DNA of 64,000 nt from Afipia massiliensis (GTDB lineage: Bacteria; Pseudomonadota; Alphaproteobacteria; Rhizobiales; Xanthobacteraceae): the NCBI RefSeq assembly GCF_001006325.2, contig NZ_LBIA02000001.1, positions 682,001 to 746,000 of the forward strand. The letters run 5' to 3'. This document shows positions 25,698 to 34,640 of the stretch, in pieces. Position 1 is the first letter of the stretch. Each line of letters starts with the position of its first letter. The position numbers and the translations under genes are program-made. The notes beneath the pieces are model-generated. The model made no database searches. It saw only the letters and a program-made list of their open reading frames with translations, and had not been told where the DNA came from.

Positions 25698-26021
25698 ATG
25701 AATAAATTTCTAGCGTTTGTCCTTGTGGCCGCTGCCGTGCTCTTCGCAGAATTGACGCCACGGCTGGTTTCCAGCGCTACTGCGCAAAGCGTCACCATCG
25801 ACCGCGATGGTGTGCGCATCGATCGAAGATCGCATCGCGTGGGCCGTTCGGAGGCGATTAGAATAGCCCAACGAAACGGAGTATCTCGCGTCAGACATGC
25901 CGACATGCGGGGCCGTTATTGGGTCGTCACCGGTGAAAGTCGCCGCCGACGCGACATTCTGCGACTGACGATCGATTCACGAACCGGGCGTGTTATCGGG
26001 CGCCGTTATATCCATCGGTAG
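25698..26021 (+). CDS. small exported PepSY-like protein
   Basis: A 107-residue protein with a signal peptide (about residues 1-30, ending S-A-T-A-Q). The mature part is very basic (many arginines) and has the shape of a PepSY domain: a helix with S-E-A-I-R-I-A-Q-R-N-G, then W-V-V-T-G and a C-terminal strand T-G-R-V-I-G-R-R. Such proteins are periplasmic and thought to modulate proteases or bind envelope components; the exact role is unknown. A strong stem-loop follows the stop. Confidence 0.65.
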   Translation: MNKFLAFVLVAAAVLFAELTPRLVSSATAQSVTIDRDGVRIDRRSHRVGRSEAIRIAQRNGVSRVRHADMRGRYWVVTGESRRRRDILRLTIDSRTGRVIGRRYIHR

Positions 26022-26042
26022 TGAACATTGCCGCGGCGCGTC

Positions 26043-26068
26043 AAGCGCCGTCCCGAAGGACGGCGCTT
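26043..26068. terminator. bidirectional stem-loop terminator
   Basis: Perfect eleven-base stem AAGCGCCGTCC / GGACGGCGCTT with loop CGAA between two convergent genes: 22 bases after the gene ending at 26021 (+) and 7 bases after the SBP gene ending at 26076 (-). No T-run longer than two on either side, so termination strength is uncertain. Confidence 0.65.
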
Positions 26069-26075
26069 CGGTGCA

Positions 26076-27293
26076 TCATCGTTGAGCTAGGAGCGGACAT
26101 CCACCTTCGCTCAGCGAGCGAAAGGCTTCATCAGCCGGTATCGTCGAAACGATATCATAGTAATCCCACCGCTGCTTGGACTCGGCGGGCTTCTTCACCC
26201 GTGCGATATACATGTCGTGAAGAAACTGGCCGTCGGCCCTGACCTTTCCATTCGGTGCGAATGCATCCGAAACGGGCAGTTCACGCATCTTGTCGGCGAC
26301 TTTCAGGGCGTCGTCAGTCTTCGCCGCTCGCACGGCATACAAGTAATGCCGGACCGCGGAATATATCCCGGCCTGCGTCATCGTCGGCATGCGGCCCTGA
26401 CGTGCGAAGTATTTCTTCGACCAGGCCCGCGAGGCCTCATCGCGATCCCAGTAGAAAGCCGTGACGAACTGCAGGCCTTGTGCCGCGGCAAGCCCGATGG
26501 AGTCTATGTCGGTCAGGAACACTGTGGGAGCGACAAGCGTCTGCTTGCTGGTGATACCGAACTCGCTGGCCTGCTTGACGGCCGTCGTCATGTCGGCGCC
26601 GGCATTGGCGAGCGCAACGACCTTGGCGTTTGATGCTTGCGCCTGCAGCAGGACCGAACTGAAATCCGCCGTATTGAGCGGGTGGCGCACCTCGCCGGCG
26701 ACCTTGCCGCCGGCCTTTTCGATGGCGCGGCGCATATCGTTCGAAAACGCATGACCGAAGGAATAGTCCACGGTTATGAGAAACCAGCTATCGAGCTTTT
26801 GCTTGGTCAGCGCGCTCGCGAGCCCGTATCCATTGGTATAGCTGGAATAGACCCACTGGAACGATGTCCGGGTGCAGGCCTTTCCTGTGAAATCGGAAGA
26901 GGCCGACGCATTCAGCACGATCCTCTGGCGTTCGTTCGCCAGTGTCGTTACCGCGAATCCAACGCCGGAGTTGGAAATGTCCGCGACGACATCGACTTTC
27001 TCGACATCGAACCAGCGCCGAACAATGCCCAAACCGATGTCCGGCTTGTTTTGATGATCCGCCGAGATGATCTCGACCGGAACGCCGTCGATGGCATTGC
27101 CGAATTCCTCAGCGGCCATCCTCGCTGCGACGACGGAGCCTTCGCCCCCGAGATCCGCGTAAGCACCCGATCGATCATTCAGAATGCCGATCTTGATGAC
27201 GTTGTCCGATTTTCCGCTGTCGGCAGCGACGCTTTGCGCAACCGCCGTTCCGGCGAGTGTGCACAATAGAACCCCTAACTTCACGATCTTCAT
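26076..27293 (-). CDS. ABC importer substrate-binding protein (LivK type)
   Basis: A 405-residue Peripla_BP_6 protein with a signal peptide ending G-T-A-V-A-Q and the opening K-I-G-I-L-N-D-R-S-G-A-Y. GGAGGGTCGCC sets ATG 27293. It is a close relative of the SBP at 9265 (shared A-D-H-Q-N-K-P-D-I-G, E-K-V-D-V-V-A-D). No transporter partner is next to it; it diverges from the XRE-cupin regulator at 27447, which probably controls it. Confidence 0.87.
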   Translation of the reverse strand: MKIVKLGVLLCTLAGTAVAQSVAADSGKSDNVIKIGILNDRSGAYADLGGEGSVVAARMAAEEFGNAIDGVPVEIISADHQNKPDIGLGIVRRWFDVEKVDVVADISNSGVGFAVTTLANERQRIVLNASASSDFTGKACTRTSFQWVYSSYTNGYGLASALTKQKLDSWFLITVDYSFGHAFSNDMRRAIEKAGGKVAGEVRHPLNTADFSSVLLQAQASNAKVVALANAGADMTTAVKQASEFGITSKQTLVAPTVFLTDIDSIGLAAAQGLQFVTAFYWDRDEASRAWSKKYFARQGRMPTMTQAGIYSAVRHYLYAVRAAKTDDALKVADKMRELPVSDAFAPNGKVRADGQFLHDMYIARVKKPAESKQRWDYYDIVSTIPADEAFRSLSEGGCPLLAQR

Positions 27294-27382
27294 GGCGACC
27301 CTCCTGTCTGTGATTGATTGCTTGGTACGCAATCTTCTTGGCGGCACTCGCTGATTTCGGATATAAATCCTCGTAATTCGCC

Positions 27383-27413
27383 AATTTAATTGCCTATAGA
27401 GCAATTTTAATTG
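27383..27413. promoter_or_regulatory. candidate operator between SBP and XRE-cupin regulator
   Basis: AT-rich direct repeat AATTTAATTG (27383-27392) and AATTTTAATTG (27403-27413), about two helical turns apart, which also contains the inverted pair AATTGC (27388-27393) / GCAATT (27401-27406). It lies in the divergent promoter region and stands out from the GC-rich surroundings. Binding by the regulator at 27447 is inference. Confidence 0.45.
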
Positions 27414-27446
27414 ACAAGGAAGCAAATTCGGAGAAAGGTGCCGAAG

Positions 27447-28100
27447 ATGAAAATGCAGGACGATGCGCTGGTTGCTTTGGGAGCGCGAATTCGTTCGCTG
27501 CGTGAGGGGCGTGGGATGAAACTGAAGGACTTGGCCGATGGCGCGGGGCTTTCAGATGCGTTCGTGTCACGCCTTGAGCGCGGGCAGGTGTCCAGTTCGG
27601 TGGCCAATCTGATCCAGATCGCACATACGCTCGATGTCGGCGTCGCCGAACTTTTTGTCGGCGCTCCGGATCAACTGCGAAGCAGCGTGACTGTGCATCG
27701 GGTCAAGGATGCCGGGGAAGCTCAGAACATTCCAAGCACCGGCTATCGCTGGCGGCTATTTGCCGGCGGCATGCCGAACGACGATCTCGAGGTGTTTCAT
27801 CTGGTGTTTCCGCGCAAGAACCGGATGGACTTGATGGTGTCGCATCCCGGTCAGGAATATTGCTACGTGATAAGCGGGCTGATCCGCTTCCATGTCGGAG
27901 CCGAGAGCTTTGACCTCTCCCCCGGTGAAGGCATTTTCCTGAATTCTGAACTGCCGCACCGCGCCGATAACGTCGGAGACGACGAGGCGCGCATCTTGAT
28001 GGTGGTCGCAAAGTCTCCCTCGAAGACTGAACACTTCGATTGGTGGAGAGTACCAACCGCGTCACCTGCGATGCGGACAACCAAGACCAAATCAAACTAG
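27447..28100 (+). CDS. XRE-family regulator with C-terminal cupin domain
   Basis: A 217-residue regulator. The XRE helix-turn-helix spans about residues 10-65 (I-R-S-L-R-E-G-R-G, S-D-A-F-V-S-R-L-E-R-G), and a cupin_2 domain fills the C-terminal half (H-P-G-Q-E-Y-C-Y-V-I-S-G, then L-P-H-R). This family controls catabolic or amine/sugar genes and senses a small ligand in the cupin. ATG 27447 is preferred; an in-frame TTG at 27411 lies inside the AT-rich repeat. The next gene, a stand-alone cupin, starts 12 bases later, so they form an operon with the dehydrogenase at 28594. Confidence 0.87.
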   Translation: MKMQDDALVALGARIRSLREGRGMKLKDLADGAGLSDAFVSRLERGQVSSSVANLIQIAHTLDVGVAELFVGAPDQLRSSVTVHRVKDAGEAQNIPSTGYRWRLFAGGMPNDDLEVFHLVFPRKNRMDLMVSHPGQEYCYVISGLIRFHVGAESFDLSPGEGIFLNSELPHRADNVGDDEARILMVVAKSPSKTEHFDWWRVPTASPAMRTTKTKSN

Positions 28101-28112
28101 GAGAACCAAGGC

Positions 28113-28556
28113 ATGCAGACGGCTCCGATCACAGCGAGCGGCAAGCACTTGCCGTATGAAGTGAAGCACTTGGACGATATCGAATGGGAAACCATTCGCT
28201 GGCCGGGAGAAACCGGCAAGATGCTGTTTCATCCCCGTCCGGAACGCCCGACCGAACCCAATGCCGGGATTCTGCGGCTCGCACCCGGCGCACACCATCC
28301 GGTGCACAACCACGACTTCGCGCAGGTCTGGTACATCCTCAGCGGCGAATTTCAGATCGACGACAATCTATGCAAGCCAGGCACGATGATCTTTCATCCG
28401 GACCCGCATTTCGAAGGCAAATTCGAAACGGCGACCGGCGGAGATATCCTGATCGTGCAGTATCCCGGCCCCACCACCGGCGGTCGGCCTATTTATGCCG
28501 GTCGCTTCAATATGGAAGAGCGCCGCGACATTCGGGAAGAGCGTACGGATCTGTGA
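28113..28556 (+). CDS. cupin domain protein
   Basis: A 147-residue single-domain cupin. The metal-binding motif 1 is seen as H-H-P-V-H-N-H-D-F-A-Q-V-W-Y-I-L-S-G and motif 2 as P-G-T-M-I-F-H-P-D-P-H, so a metal site with three or four histidines is likely. AGGAGAACC precedes the start. It sits between a cupin-type regulator and an iron alcohol dehydrogenase, so it is probably an isomerase, dioxygenase-like or ligand-handling enzyme of the same pathway; the reaction is unknown. Confidence 0.8.
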   Translation: MQTAPITASGKHLPYEVKHLDDIEWETIRWPGETGKMLFHPRPERPTEPNAGILRLAPGAHHPVHNHDFAQVWYILSGEFQIDDNLCKPGTMIFHPDPHFEGKFETATGGDILIVQYPGPTTGGRPIYAGRFNMEERRDIREERTDL

Positions 28557-28593
28557 CGCGAGATTGATTGAGCAGACCAAAGGGCAACGCGTC

Positions 28594-29724
28594 ATGACCA
28601 TGATCTCCTATCTCACCACCATCAGATTCGGTTTTGACGAATCGGATGCGTTGTCCGACGAACTCAAGGCGGTCGGCATTGCCCGACCGCTCGTTGTCAC
28701 CGATCGGGGGATCATTGCCGCCGGACTGGCGGAGCGCGTGCTGGCAAAGGCAGGCGGCGCTCATTGGCCCGTCTTCGAGGGAACGCCGTCCAATCCGACC
28801 GAAGAGGCGGCGCATCAAGCTCTCGCGATTTACACAGCCGAAAAATGCGATGGCTTGGTCGCGATCGGCGGCGGCTCGCCGATTGATCTCGCCAAGGCGG
28901 TCGCACTGCTTGCCACGCACGAGGGACCGCTTGAACAGTATGCCGCAATCCTTGGCGGCGTGCCGAAGATCAGCGCATCGATCGCGCCTGTCATTGCAGT
29001 TCCAACCACCGCCGGGACAGGAAGCGAGGTTGGACGCGCCGCCCTGATCACGCTGCGCGATGGCCGCAAACTTGGATTCGTCAGCCCGCATCTCATTCCG
29101 GTGCGCGCGATTTGCGATCCGTTGCTGACTCTTGGCCTGCCGTCCGGGCTTACCGCCGCGACCGGTATGGACGCGCTCTCCCACTGCGTCGAAACCTATC
29201 TCTCGCCGCGCGTCAACCCACCGGCGGACGCTATCGCCCTCGACGGCGCAACGCGCATTATCGGCAATCTGACCAGGGCTGTTGCCCATGGCGACGATCG
29301 CGAGGCGCGCTGGCAGATGATGATGGGCGCCCTGCAAGGCGGGCTGTGCTTTCAGAAAGGCCTCGGCGCGGTGCACGGGCTTTCCCATGCTTTGGGTGGA
29401 TTGACGGAGCCAAGTCTTCATCATGGGACGCTGAATGCCGTACTGATGCCGGCGGTGATGCGCTTCAATGCAGAGGCAATCACCGACAAGATTGCCCGGT
29501 TAAGGGCCGCGCTGGGACTATCGGCTCATGCAGATGTTGCCGACTTCTTCGCGGGACTAAACGTTGATCTGAAGCTTCCGCGCGGTTTGCGTGCGATGGG
29601 GGTTTCGGCCGGTGTCATCGACGACATGACCAGGAAGGCCGCGCAGGATCACTCCACCGGCACCAACCCAAGGCTCATCGACGTCGCGGGCTACCGTCAA
29701 ATCTTTGAGCAATCGTGGGAATAG
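28594..29724 (+). CDS. iron-containing alcohol dehydrogenase
   Basis: A 376-residue group III alcohol dehydrogenase. G-G-G-S-P-I-D-L-A-K binds the nucleotide, and the iron ligands are visible as D-A-L-S-H (Asp, His) and H-G-L-S-H plus H-H-G further on. The start ATG 28594 follows AAAGGG at some distance; an earlier in-frame start at 28495 would overlap the cupin gene. Third gene of the XRE-cupin operon. It belongs to the broad 1,3-propanediol/lactaldehyde dehydrogenase branch; the substrate is not evident. Confidence 0.85.
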   Translation: MTMISYLTTIRFGFDESDALSDELKAVGIARPLVVTDRGIIAAGLAERVLAKAGGAHWPVFEGTPSNPTEEAAHQALAIYTAEKCDGLVAIGGGSPIDLAKAVALLATHEGPLEQYAAILGGVPKISASIAPVIAVPTTAGTGSEVGRAALITLRDGRKLGFVSPHLIPVRAICDPLLTLGLPSGLTAATGMDALSHCVETYLSPRVNPPADAIALDGATRIIGNLTRAVAHGDDREARWQMMMGALQGGLCFQKGLGAVHGLSHALGGLTEPSLHHGTLNAVLMPAVMRFNAEAITDKIARLRAALGLSAHADVADFFAGLNVDLKLPRGLRAMGVSAGVIDDMTRKAAQDHSTGTNPRLIDVAGYRQIFEQSWE

Positions 29725-29736
29725 CCTCCACTTACT

Positions 29737-29784
29737 CTGTGGCAGGACATCGGTTGCGATTGACTGGACCTTTCGGTGCCACAG
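29737..29784. promoter_or_regulatory. inverted repeat upstream of the AraC-type gene
   Basis: CTGTGGCA (29737-29744) and TGCCACAG (29777-29784) form a perfect eight-base inverted repeat with centres 40 bases apart, about 100 bases before the AraC-type start. The arms could be regulator half-sites or a long-loop hairpin ending the operon before it. Confidence 0.4.
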
Positions 29785-29883
29785 TAACTCGATCAGTCGC
29801 CTAGATTCCTTGTTTTTCGGCGGAAGCCAAGCTGGAATTGTTATCACAGGGCTGACAGGAACCGCTCGCTAAGGGGCGATTTG

Positions 29884-30882
29884 ATGAGTGACGGATTTTC
29901 GGTCACAACCTCCCGCGTGCACGACTTCGAAGGTTTCCGCGAAGCAGTTCATGGCTCGCATGTCGACGTGATGCAGCTTGAGCGCGGGAGACTTCATGGT
30001 TCTTTGACCCATGTTGGAATCGGAAACTTCTCTCTTAGTGTCGGGTCGTTCTCAACCGGCATCCGAACACAGCGAACGTCGAAGGAACAAAAGCTCATCG
30101 TCGGAATGCTCCTGGAATCCAAGAATCGGGTAACGCACTGGTCATATGACATGCGGCCAGGTGATGTTCTGGTTATTCCGCCGAGTATCGACCATGACGG
30201 CAGATTCTTTGGTGCCTCATCTTACGCCGCGATCCGGCTGGACCTGGCAGATGTTTCCAGCATCTTCGGCGGTGAAACAGATTTAGCCGACCCGGCAACC
30301 TGGAGCGTGAAAAGCCACTACAAGGCCGATCCCCGTCTCGGCGTCGTAGCGATTCAGCGGTTGCGAAAAATCATGTCGCGCCTCGCGGATCCAAACATCA
30401 AGTTACCTGAACAGTCGGCGGACTTCTGGAGACGCTCAATCACAGATGCCATGATGGCAACGGTGATGCATTCGCTGCCATCGGACAACGCCGGCCCACC
30501 GCTGTCCGCAACCCGGCTGATCCGTAACGTAGAGCATTACATCGAAGCTGTGGGCATCAGGCCTGTTCATATCGCCGAGCTCTGCGCCGAGTTCGGCGTT
30601 TCACGTCGAAGCCTGCACCGCGCATTTGACGAAGTGCTCGGCATCGGACCGGTGACGTTTCTACGCTATAAACGCCTGTGCGGCGTTCATTCCATACTGC
30701 GAGAGAGCGATCCGGCGCGAACCACGGTGGCTGAGGTCGCAATACAACATGGATTTATCGAACTGGGCCGCTTCGCACAGTACTACCATACGCTTTTTGG
30801 CGAGCATCCGTCGGAGACGCTACGAGCACCCGCGGGCAGCCTTGCAACCTCCCAGGCCATGTTTCGACCCCGCTTCGCATAG
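29884..30882 (+). CDS. AraC-family transcriptional regulator
   Basis: A 332-residue protein. The C-terminal ~100 residues hold the two helix-turn-helix units of AraC proteins (I-A-E-L-C-A-E-F-G-V-S-R-R-S-L-H-R, then V-A-E-V-A-I-Q-H-G-F-I-E-L-G-R-F-A). The N-terminal 200 residues resemble a cupin-like ligand-binding half (P-G-D-V-L-V-I-P-P-S-I-D-H). AGGGGCG precedes ATG 29884. It lies between the iron dehydrogenase operon and the end of the opposite SDR operon; its targets are unknown. Confidence 0.87.
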   Translation: MSDGFSVTTSRVHDFEGFREAVHGSHVDVMQLERGRLHGSLTHVGIGNFSLSVGSFSTGIRTQRTSKEQKLIVGMLLESKNRVTHWSYDMRPGDVLVIPPSIDHDGRFFGASSYAAIRLDLADVSSIFGGETDLADPATWSVKSHYKADPRLGVVAIQRLRKIMSRLADPNIKLPEQSADFWRRSITDAMMATVMHSLPSDNAGPPLSATRLIRNVEHYIEAVGIRPVHIAELCAEFGVSRRSLHRAFDEVLGIGPVTFLRYKRLCGVHSILRESDPARTTVAEVAIQHGFIELGRFAQYYHTLFGEHPSETLRAPAGSLATSQAMFRPRFA

Positions 30883-30967
30883 AGACGCAGAGCGCTACCA
30901 AGCGCGGAAAACGGCCTCGCCTGACCGCTTTGCGCCAGAAACGGGCATTCGCGCATGGGACACCGAC

Positions 30968-31816
30968 TTACTGGCTTGCCGTAATGCCGCCGTCGACATA
31001 GAGAATCTGTCCCGTCACAAAACCCGACGCCGGAGTTGCAAAGAAGATCGTTGGGCCAACAATGTCCTTCGGATCGGCGATCCGGCCGAGGGGGATCCGC
31101 GCTTCGAGCTGTTTGCGGAATTCCGGATTCTCCATCACATGGCGGATCATCTCGGTGTAAACGAATGTCGGCGCGACACCGTTCACTGTAATATCGTGCG
31201 GCGCAAGCTCCATGGCGTGCTGTTTGACGAGCATCACGAGGCCGCCCCGGGTGGCGCAATAGGCCGAGTACCCGCGGTTGCGAAGGCCTAATTGCGAGCG
31301 CACGGACAACAGATGGATTTGCCGCCCACCCTTGCCTGCTTCGATCTGCCGCTTCGCCACCGCTTGCGCGATAAACATCGCGGCCTTGAGACTACTTTCA
31401 TACACCTGATCGAAGGCTTCTTCCGTAACTTCCAGTATTGGTTGCTCGATCTGAATACCGACGCAATTCACCAGAATATCGATGCGGCCGAAATGCGCTG
31501 CGACTTCCGCAACAGCGCGCTCGATCGACGGAATGTCGGTAACGTCCATACCAACCGCGACAGCGCGATGACCCGCTTTTGCAAGGGCCTCCGAAAGAAC
31601 GTCGGCCTTGGCACGATCGCGGCCGCCGATGGCGACGGCCGCCCCCTGCGTCGCCAGCCCCCAGGCAATCGCTTCGCCCAGTCCGCCCGCACCGCCAGGA
31701 ACAAAGGCCACCTGCCCGGAAAGCTCGAACAGATTCGTCAGATCGTGCTTCGCATCGATCTTGGGCGTGATTCGGTCCCGAGCATCCGCTGCGTCAGTCA
31801 AATTGCAGACCTCCAT
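30968..31816 (-). CDS. short-chain dehydrogenase-like protein with altered YxxxK motif
   Basis: A 282-residue SDR fold protein: G-G-A-G-G-L-G-E cofactor loop (near residue 36), N-C-V-G, and the C-terminal G-Q-I-L-Y-V-D-G-G. At the catalytic site the usual Y-x-x-x-K reads Y-C-A-T-R, so the lysine that lowers the tyrosine pKa is replaced by arginine; the serine (L-L-S-V-R-S) is kept. Start ATG 31816 overlaps the end of the previous SDR by 23 bases; an earlier in-frame start is at 31864. Last gene of the long Liv operon. It may be less active or specialised. Confidence 0.8.
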   Translation of the reverse strand: MEVCNLTDAADARDRITPKIDAKHDLTNLFELSGQVAFVPGGAGGLGEAIAWGLATQGAAVAIGGRDRAKADVLSEALAKAGHRAVAVGMDVTDIPSIERAVAEVAAHFGRIDILVNCVGIQIEQPILEVTEEAFDQVYESSLKAAMFIAQAVAKRQIEAGKGGRQIHLLSVRSQLGLRNRGYSAYCATRGGLVMLVKQHAMELAPHDITVNGVAPTFVYTEMIRHVMENPEFRKQLEARIPLGRIADPKDIVGPTIFFATPASGFVTGQILYVDGGITASQ

Positions 31817-32543
31817 TGAGATCGAGAATCTCACCGGTGATGAAGCCAGCGAGTGGTGACACAAAAAATGCGACGCAGTGGGCGAATTCCTCTGGTTCGC
31901 AAAAACGTCCGACCGGAATCTGCGCGATCAGCGCCTCACGCTGGGCTTCAGTAAGTTGTTCTGTCACCATCGGCGTCTTCACATAAGCCGGCGCAATGCC
32001 GTTGACTGTGATTCCAAATGCAGCGAACTCGCGCGCAAGCGAAAAAGTCAACGCCTGCAACGCGCCCTTTGAAACGGTATAGGCAGTGCCGGCCGTCAAT
32101 CCGCCGGACTTCATCGCATACGAGCAGGTATTGACGATCCGGCCAAACCGTCGGGCCTTCATGCCGGGCAAGACCGCGCGGCTGAGATGAAACGCCCCGT
32201 CAAGATTGATGCCAAGTACGCGATGCCATTCCTCCGGAGTCGTCTCGGCGATCTTGTTGTTCGACAGGATTCCTGCATTGTTGACCAGAATGTCCACCGG
32301 GCCGAGGGCGCGCTCCGTCGCCGCGACAGCTTGCGCGGCCCCCTCCGCCGTCGAAAGATCGGCCGTTACGGGCACCGCGACATCGCCGATCTGTTTCGCA
32401 AGAGCCGAGACACGTTCCGCAGCGATGTCCACGAGCGCCACGCGATGGCCATCTGCCGCAAGCCGAACTGCTGTTGCTGCCCCCATCGTTCCTGCGGCCC
32501 CGGTCACCAGGGCAACGCGACCATGCGTACTCGCGGCACTCAT
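31794..32543 (-). CDS. short-chain dehydrogenase/reductase
   Basis: A 249-residue classical SDR with T-G-A-A-G-T-M-G, N-N-A-G, the serine in N-T-C-S-Y-A and a normal Y-T-V-S-K. It begins 10 bases after the signature-less ABC gene (32554) and overlaps the following SDR, so both belong to the Liv operon from 38878. It resembles 3-oxoacyl-ACP reductase/polyol dehydrogenase-type SDRs; substrate unknown. Confidence 0.85.
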   Translation of the reverse strand: MSAASTHGRVALVTGAAGTMGAATAVRLAADGHRVALVDIAAERVSALAKQIGDVAVPVTADLSTAEGAAQAVAATERALGPVDILVNNAGILSNNKIAETTPEEWHRVLGINLDGAFHLSRAVLPGMKARRFGRIVNTCSYAMKSGGLTAGTAYTVSKGALQALTFSLAREFAAFGITVNGIAPAYVKTPMVTEQLTEAQREALIAQIPVGRFCEPEEFAHCVAFFVSPLAGFITGEILDLNGGLQFD

Positions 32544-32553
32544 ATCTGCATGC

Positions 32554-33204
32554 TCACAATAGTGTCTCCGCTTTCGCCAGCATATCGCCACCGAGATAGG
32601 CCCTCACGGCTGGCTCCGCGATCAGGCTCGCATAATCAGGGCTGCGGCTGACACGCCCACCGGTGACCGTCAGGAATTCCTCAGCGATCTCCTTCAATAT
32701 CTCCAAGTGATAGACCGTGGTCGGATGTACCGACATGAACACCAGCCGCCCTTCAGCCCGCAGCTTACGAAAGAATTCAAGCATGAACCCGATATAGCCA
32801 TCCTGCGTATTGAACTGCGGCTCGTCGAAAAGGTGCACCATCGGCGTGTCGCTGCCGGCAGATTGCATCAGAGCGGGCGGCTTGAAGGTCGTGAAGCGGC
32901 GCACCTGGTATGACTGGTGGTAGTGGATCGCCAGCCGGTCGCGCTCGTTCGGTTTCACATGCTGGATATTGCGCCCGGCCACCATGATCCGGCCTTCAGT
33001 TGGCGTGTTGCTCCCCGTAATCATCTCGAACAGCGTGGTCTTGCCGGCGCCATTCGGCCCGATCACACCGACGATCCGGGGCTTCGAAAATTCAAGATCA
33101 GCCGAGAGCGAGAACGTCTGACGCCGGTTGATCAAGCCGCGCGTATAGGTCTTGCGGACGTTCTCAACGACAAGAAGCGGTGCGCCTGAAGACGCCATTG
33201 TCAT
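32554..33204 (-). CDS. ABC-type ATPase lacking the signature motif
   Basis: A 216-residue protein with a good Walker A (G-P-N-G-A-G-K-T-T, near residue 50), a Q-loop-like H-Q-S-Y-Q and a Walker B-like V-H-L-F-D-E-P, plus the switch histidine in M-S-V-H-P. The helical domain between Q-loop and Walker B is short, and no L-S-G-G-Q-type signature can be found; normal LivG proteins are about 240-255 residues. The frame is intact and the ATG overlaps the LivF stop (ATGA), so it is expressed with the importer. It may be a third, regulatory or degenerate ATPase subunit, or an ABC-like chaperone. Confidence 0.75.
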   Translation of the reverse strand: MTMASSGAPLLVVENVRKTYTRGLINRRQTFSLSADLEFSKPRIVGVIGPNGAGKTTLFEMITGSNTPTEGRIMVAGRNIQHVKPNERDRLAIHYHQSYQVRRFTTFKPPALMQSAGSDTPMVHLFDEPQFNTQDGYIGFMLEFFRKLRAEGRLVFMSVHPTTVYHLEILKEIAEEFLTVTGGRVSRSPDYASLIAEPAVRAYLGGDMLAKAETLL

Positions 33205-33899
33205 TCTCCAAGCAATTGGCGGCGCAACGCCTTGTCACCACGTAAGGCTGCGGCGGAGCCAGCCCAGGCGACCCGGCCATTGTCGAGAACAATGACACGG
33301 TCGGCGACCGACAGCGCAACATCGGCATTCTGCTCGACGATAATGGACGCGATTCCTTCATCCCTGAGCCTGCCGATGGTGGCCAGCACATCGAGCACGA
33401 TCTTCGGCGCGAGGCCCTGGCTGGGTTCATCGAACAGCACGAGGCCCGGCGACCCGAGCAGCGCGCGGGAGATCGCCACCATCTGCATCTCGCCGCCGGA
33501 CAGCGTTTCCGCCTCCCGGTCCATCAAATACTCCAGCGCCGAGAAGATACCGCTGACATCCTTGACCGACCATGGGCGAAAGCGCGTGCGCTTTTCCGCG
33601 ATCGACAGATTCCGGGCCACAGTCAGCGTTGGACAGAGGCGGCGGTCATCAGGCACCCAGCTGACTCCGAGCCGTGCAATCTCGTGGGTCGGCTTGCGCG
33701 TGACGTCGATGCCTTCGAACCGGACGCGGCCACGCTTGGCCTGATTGAGTCCGAGAATGGCGCGAAGCGTCGTAGTCTTTCCCGCACCGTTGGGACCGAG
33801 CAATGCCAGCACCTCACCGGGCTCGACATTCAGCGACACCCCGAACAGCGCCTGGGTTTCGCCGTAGAAAACATCGATGCCGGACACATCAAGGATCAT
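33201..33899 (-). CDS. branched-chain-type ABC importer ATPase (LivF)
   Basis: A 232-residue LivF ATPase: Walker [10 protein letters not shown], signature L-S-G-G-E-M-Q-M-V, Walker [12 protein letters not shown] and the switch region V-E-Q-N. ATG 33899 overlaps the LivG stop (ATGA). The frame extends upstream into LivG but without a start signal. Part of the importer operon 38878 to 30968. Confidence 0.9.
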   Translation of the reverse strand: MILDVSGIDVFYGETQALFGVSLNVEPGEVLALLGPNGAGKTTTLRAILGLNQAKRGRVRFEGIDVTRKPTHEIARLGVSWVPDDRRLCPTLTVARNLSIAEKRTRFRPWSVKDVSGIFSALEYLMDREAETLSGGEMQMVAISRALLGSPGLVLFDEPSQGLAPKIVLDVLATIGRLRDEGIASIIVEQNADVALSVADRVIVLDNGRVAWAGSAAALRGDKALRRQLLGE

Positions 33900-34639
33900 T
33901 GCAGTTTTCCGAGATTGGATCGACGCACCCACGGATCGGACTTCAACTCCTCGGGCGAGCCCTGCGCGATCACCTGTCCCCACTGGATAACCGAGATGCG
34001 GTCGGCCAAAGCGAACAACAGGTCGAGATCGTGCTCAATGGCGACGATGGTCACCTTGCGCTTCAATTCACCCAGCAGGATTTTCAGCCGCGCCCGTCCG
34101 CTCGCGCCAAGCCCCGATGTCGGCTCATCGAGGAAGAGGATGCGCGGCCGCGTCGCCAGCGCCACCGCAATCTCCAGCGCGCGGCGATCGCCATAGGACA
34201 GGTCTTTGGCCGGGATACTCGCCTTCGCCGCGAGACCGACATTCTCCAGAATCTCATCCGCCTGTTCGAACAGAAAGCGGTCGCACGCAACGGCATGGCC
34301 GGCGTGGGATGCCATTTCCCGCATTTGCGGTAACGCCTGTATGACATTGTCGCGCGCGGAGTATTCGTCAAACAGCGTCATGATCTGAAACGAACGCGCA
34401 ATGCCCTTGCGGACGATCCGCTCAGGCGCGAGACCGGTTATGTCTTCGCCATTGAAGACGATACGTCCCCGGTTCGGCCGGAAGCGCCCAGTCAGCACGT
34501 TGAAGCAGGTCGTCTTGCCGGCTCCGTTCGGCCCAATGATGCCGGCGAACATCCCCTCCTCGACTGAAAGATCGATACGCTCCAGAACGACGCGGCGGCC
34601 GAAACGCATGTGCAGGCCGTTGGCTTCGAACAACGCCAT
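33896..34639 (-). CDS. branched-chain-type ABC importer ATPase (LivG)
   Basis: A 247-residue LivG ATPase: G-P-N-G-A-G-K-T-T, signature L-S-Y-G-D-R-R, Walker B L-F-L-D-E-P-T-S-G-L-G and I-E-H-D-L-D. GGAGG six bases before ATG 34639. One base separates it from the end of LivM. Forms the ATPase pair with the LivF at 33201. Confidence 0.9.
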   Translation of the reverse strand: MALFEANGLHMRFGRRVVLERIDLSVEEGMFAGIIGPNGAGKTTCFNVLTGRFRPNRGRIVFNGEDITGLAPERIVRKGIARSFQIMTLFDEYSARDNVIQALPQMREMASHAGHAVACDRFLFEQADEILENVGLAAKASIPAKDLSYGDRRALEIAVALATRPRILFLDEPTSGLGASGRARLKILLGELKRKVTIVAIEHDLDLLFALADRISVIQWGQVIAQGSPEELKSDPWVRRSNLGKLQ

Positions 34640-34640
34640 G

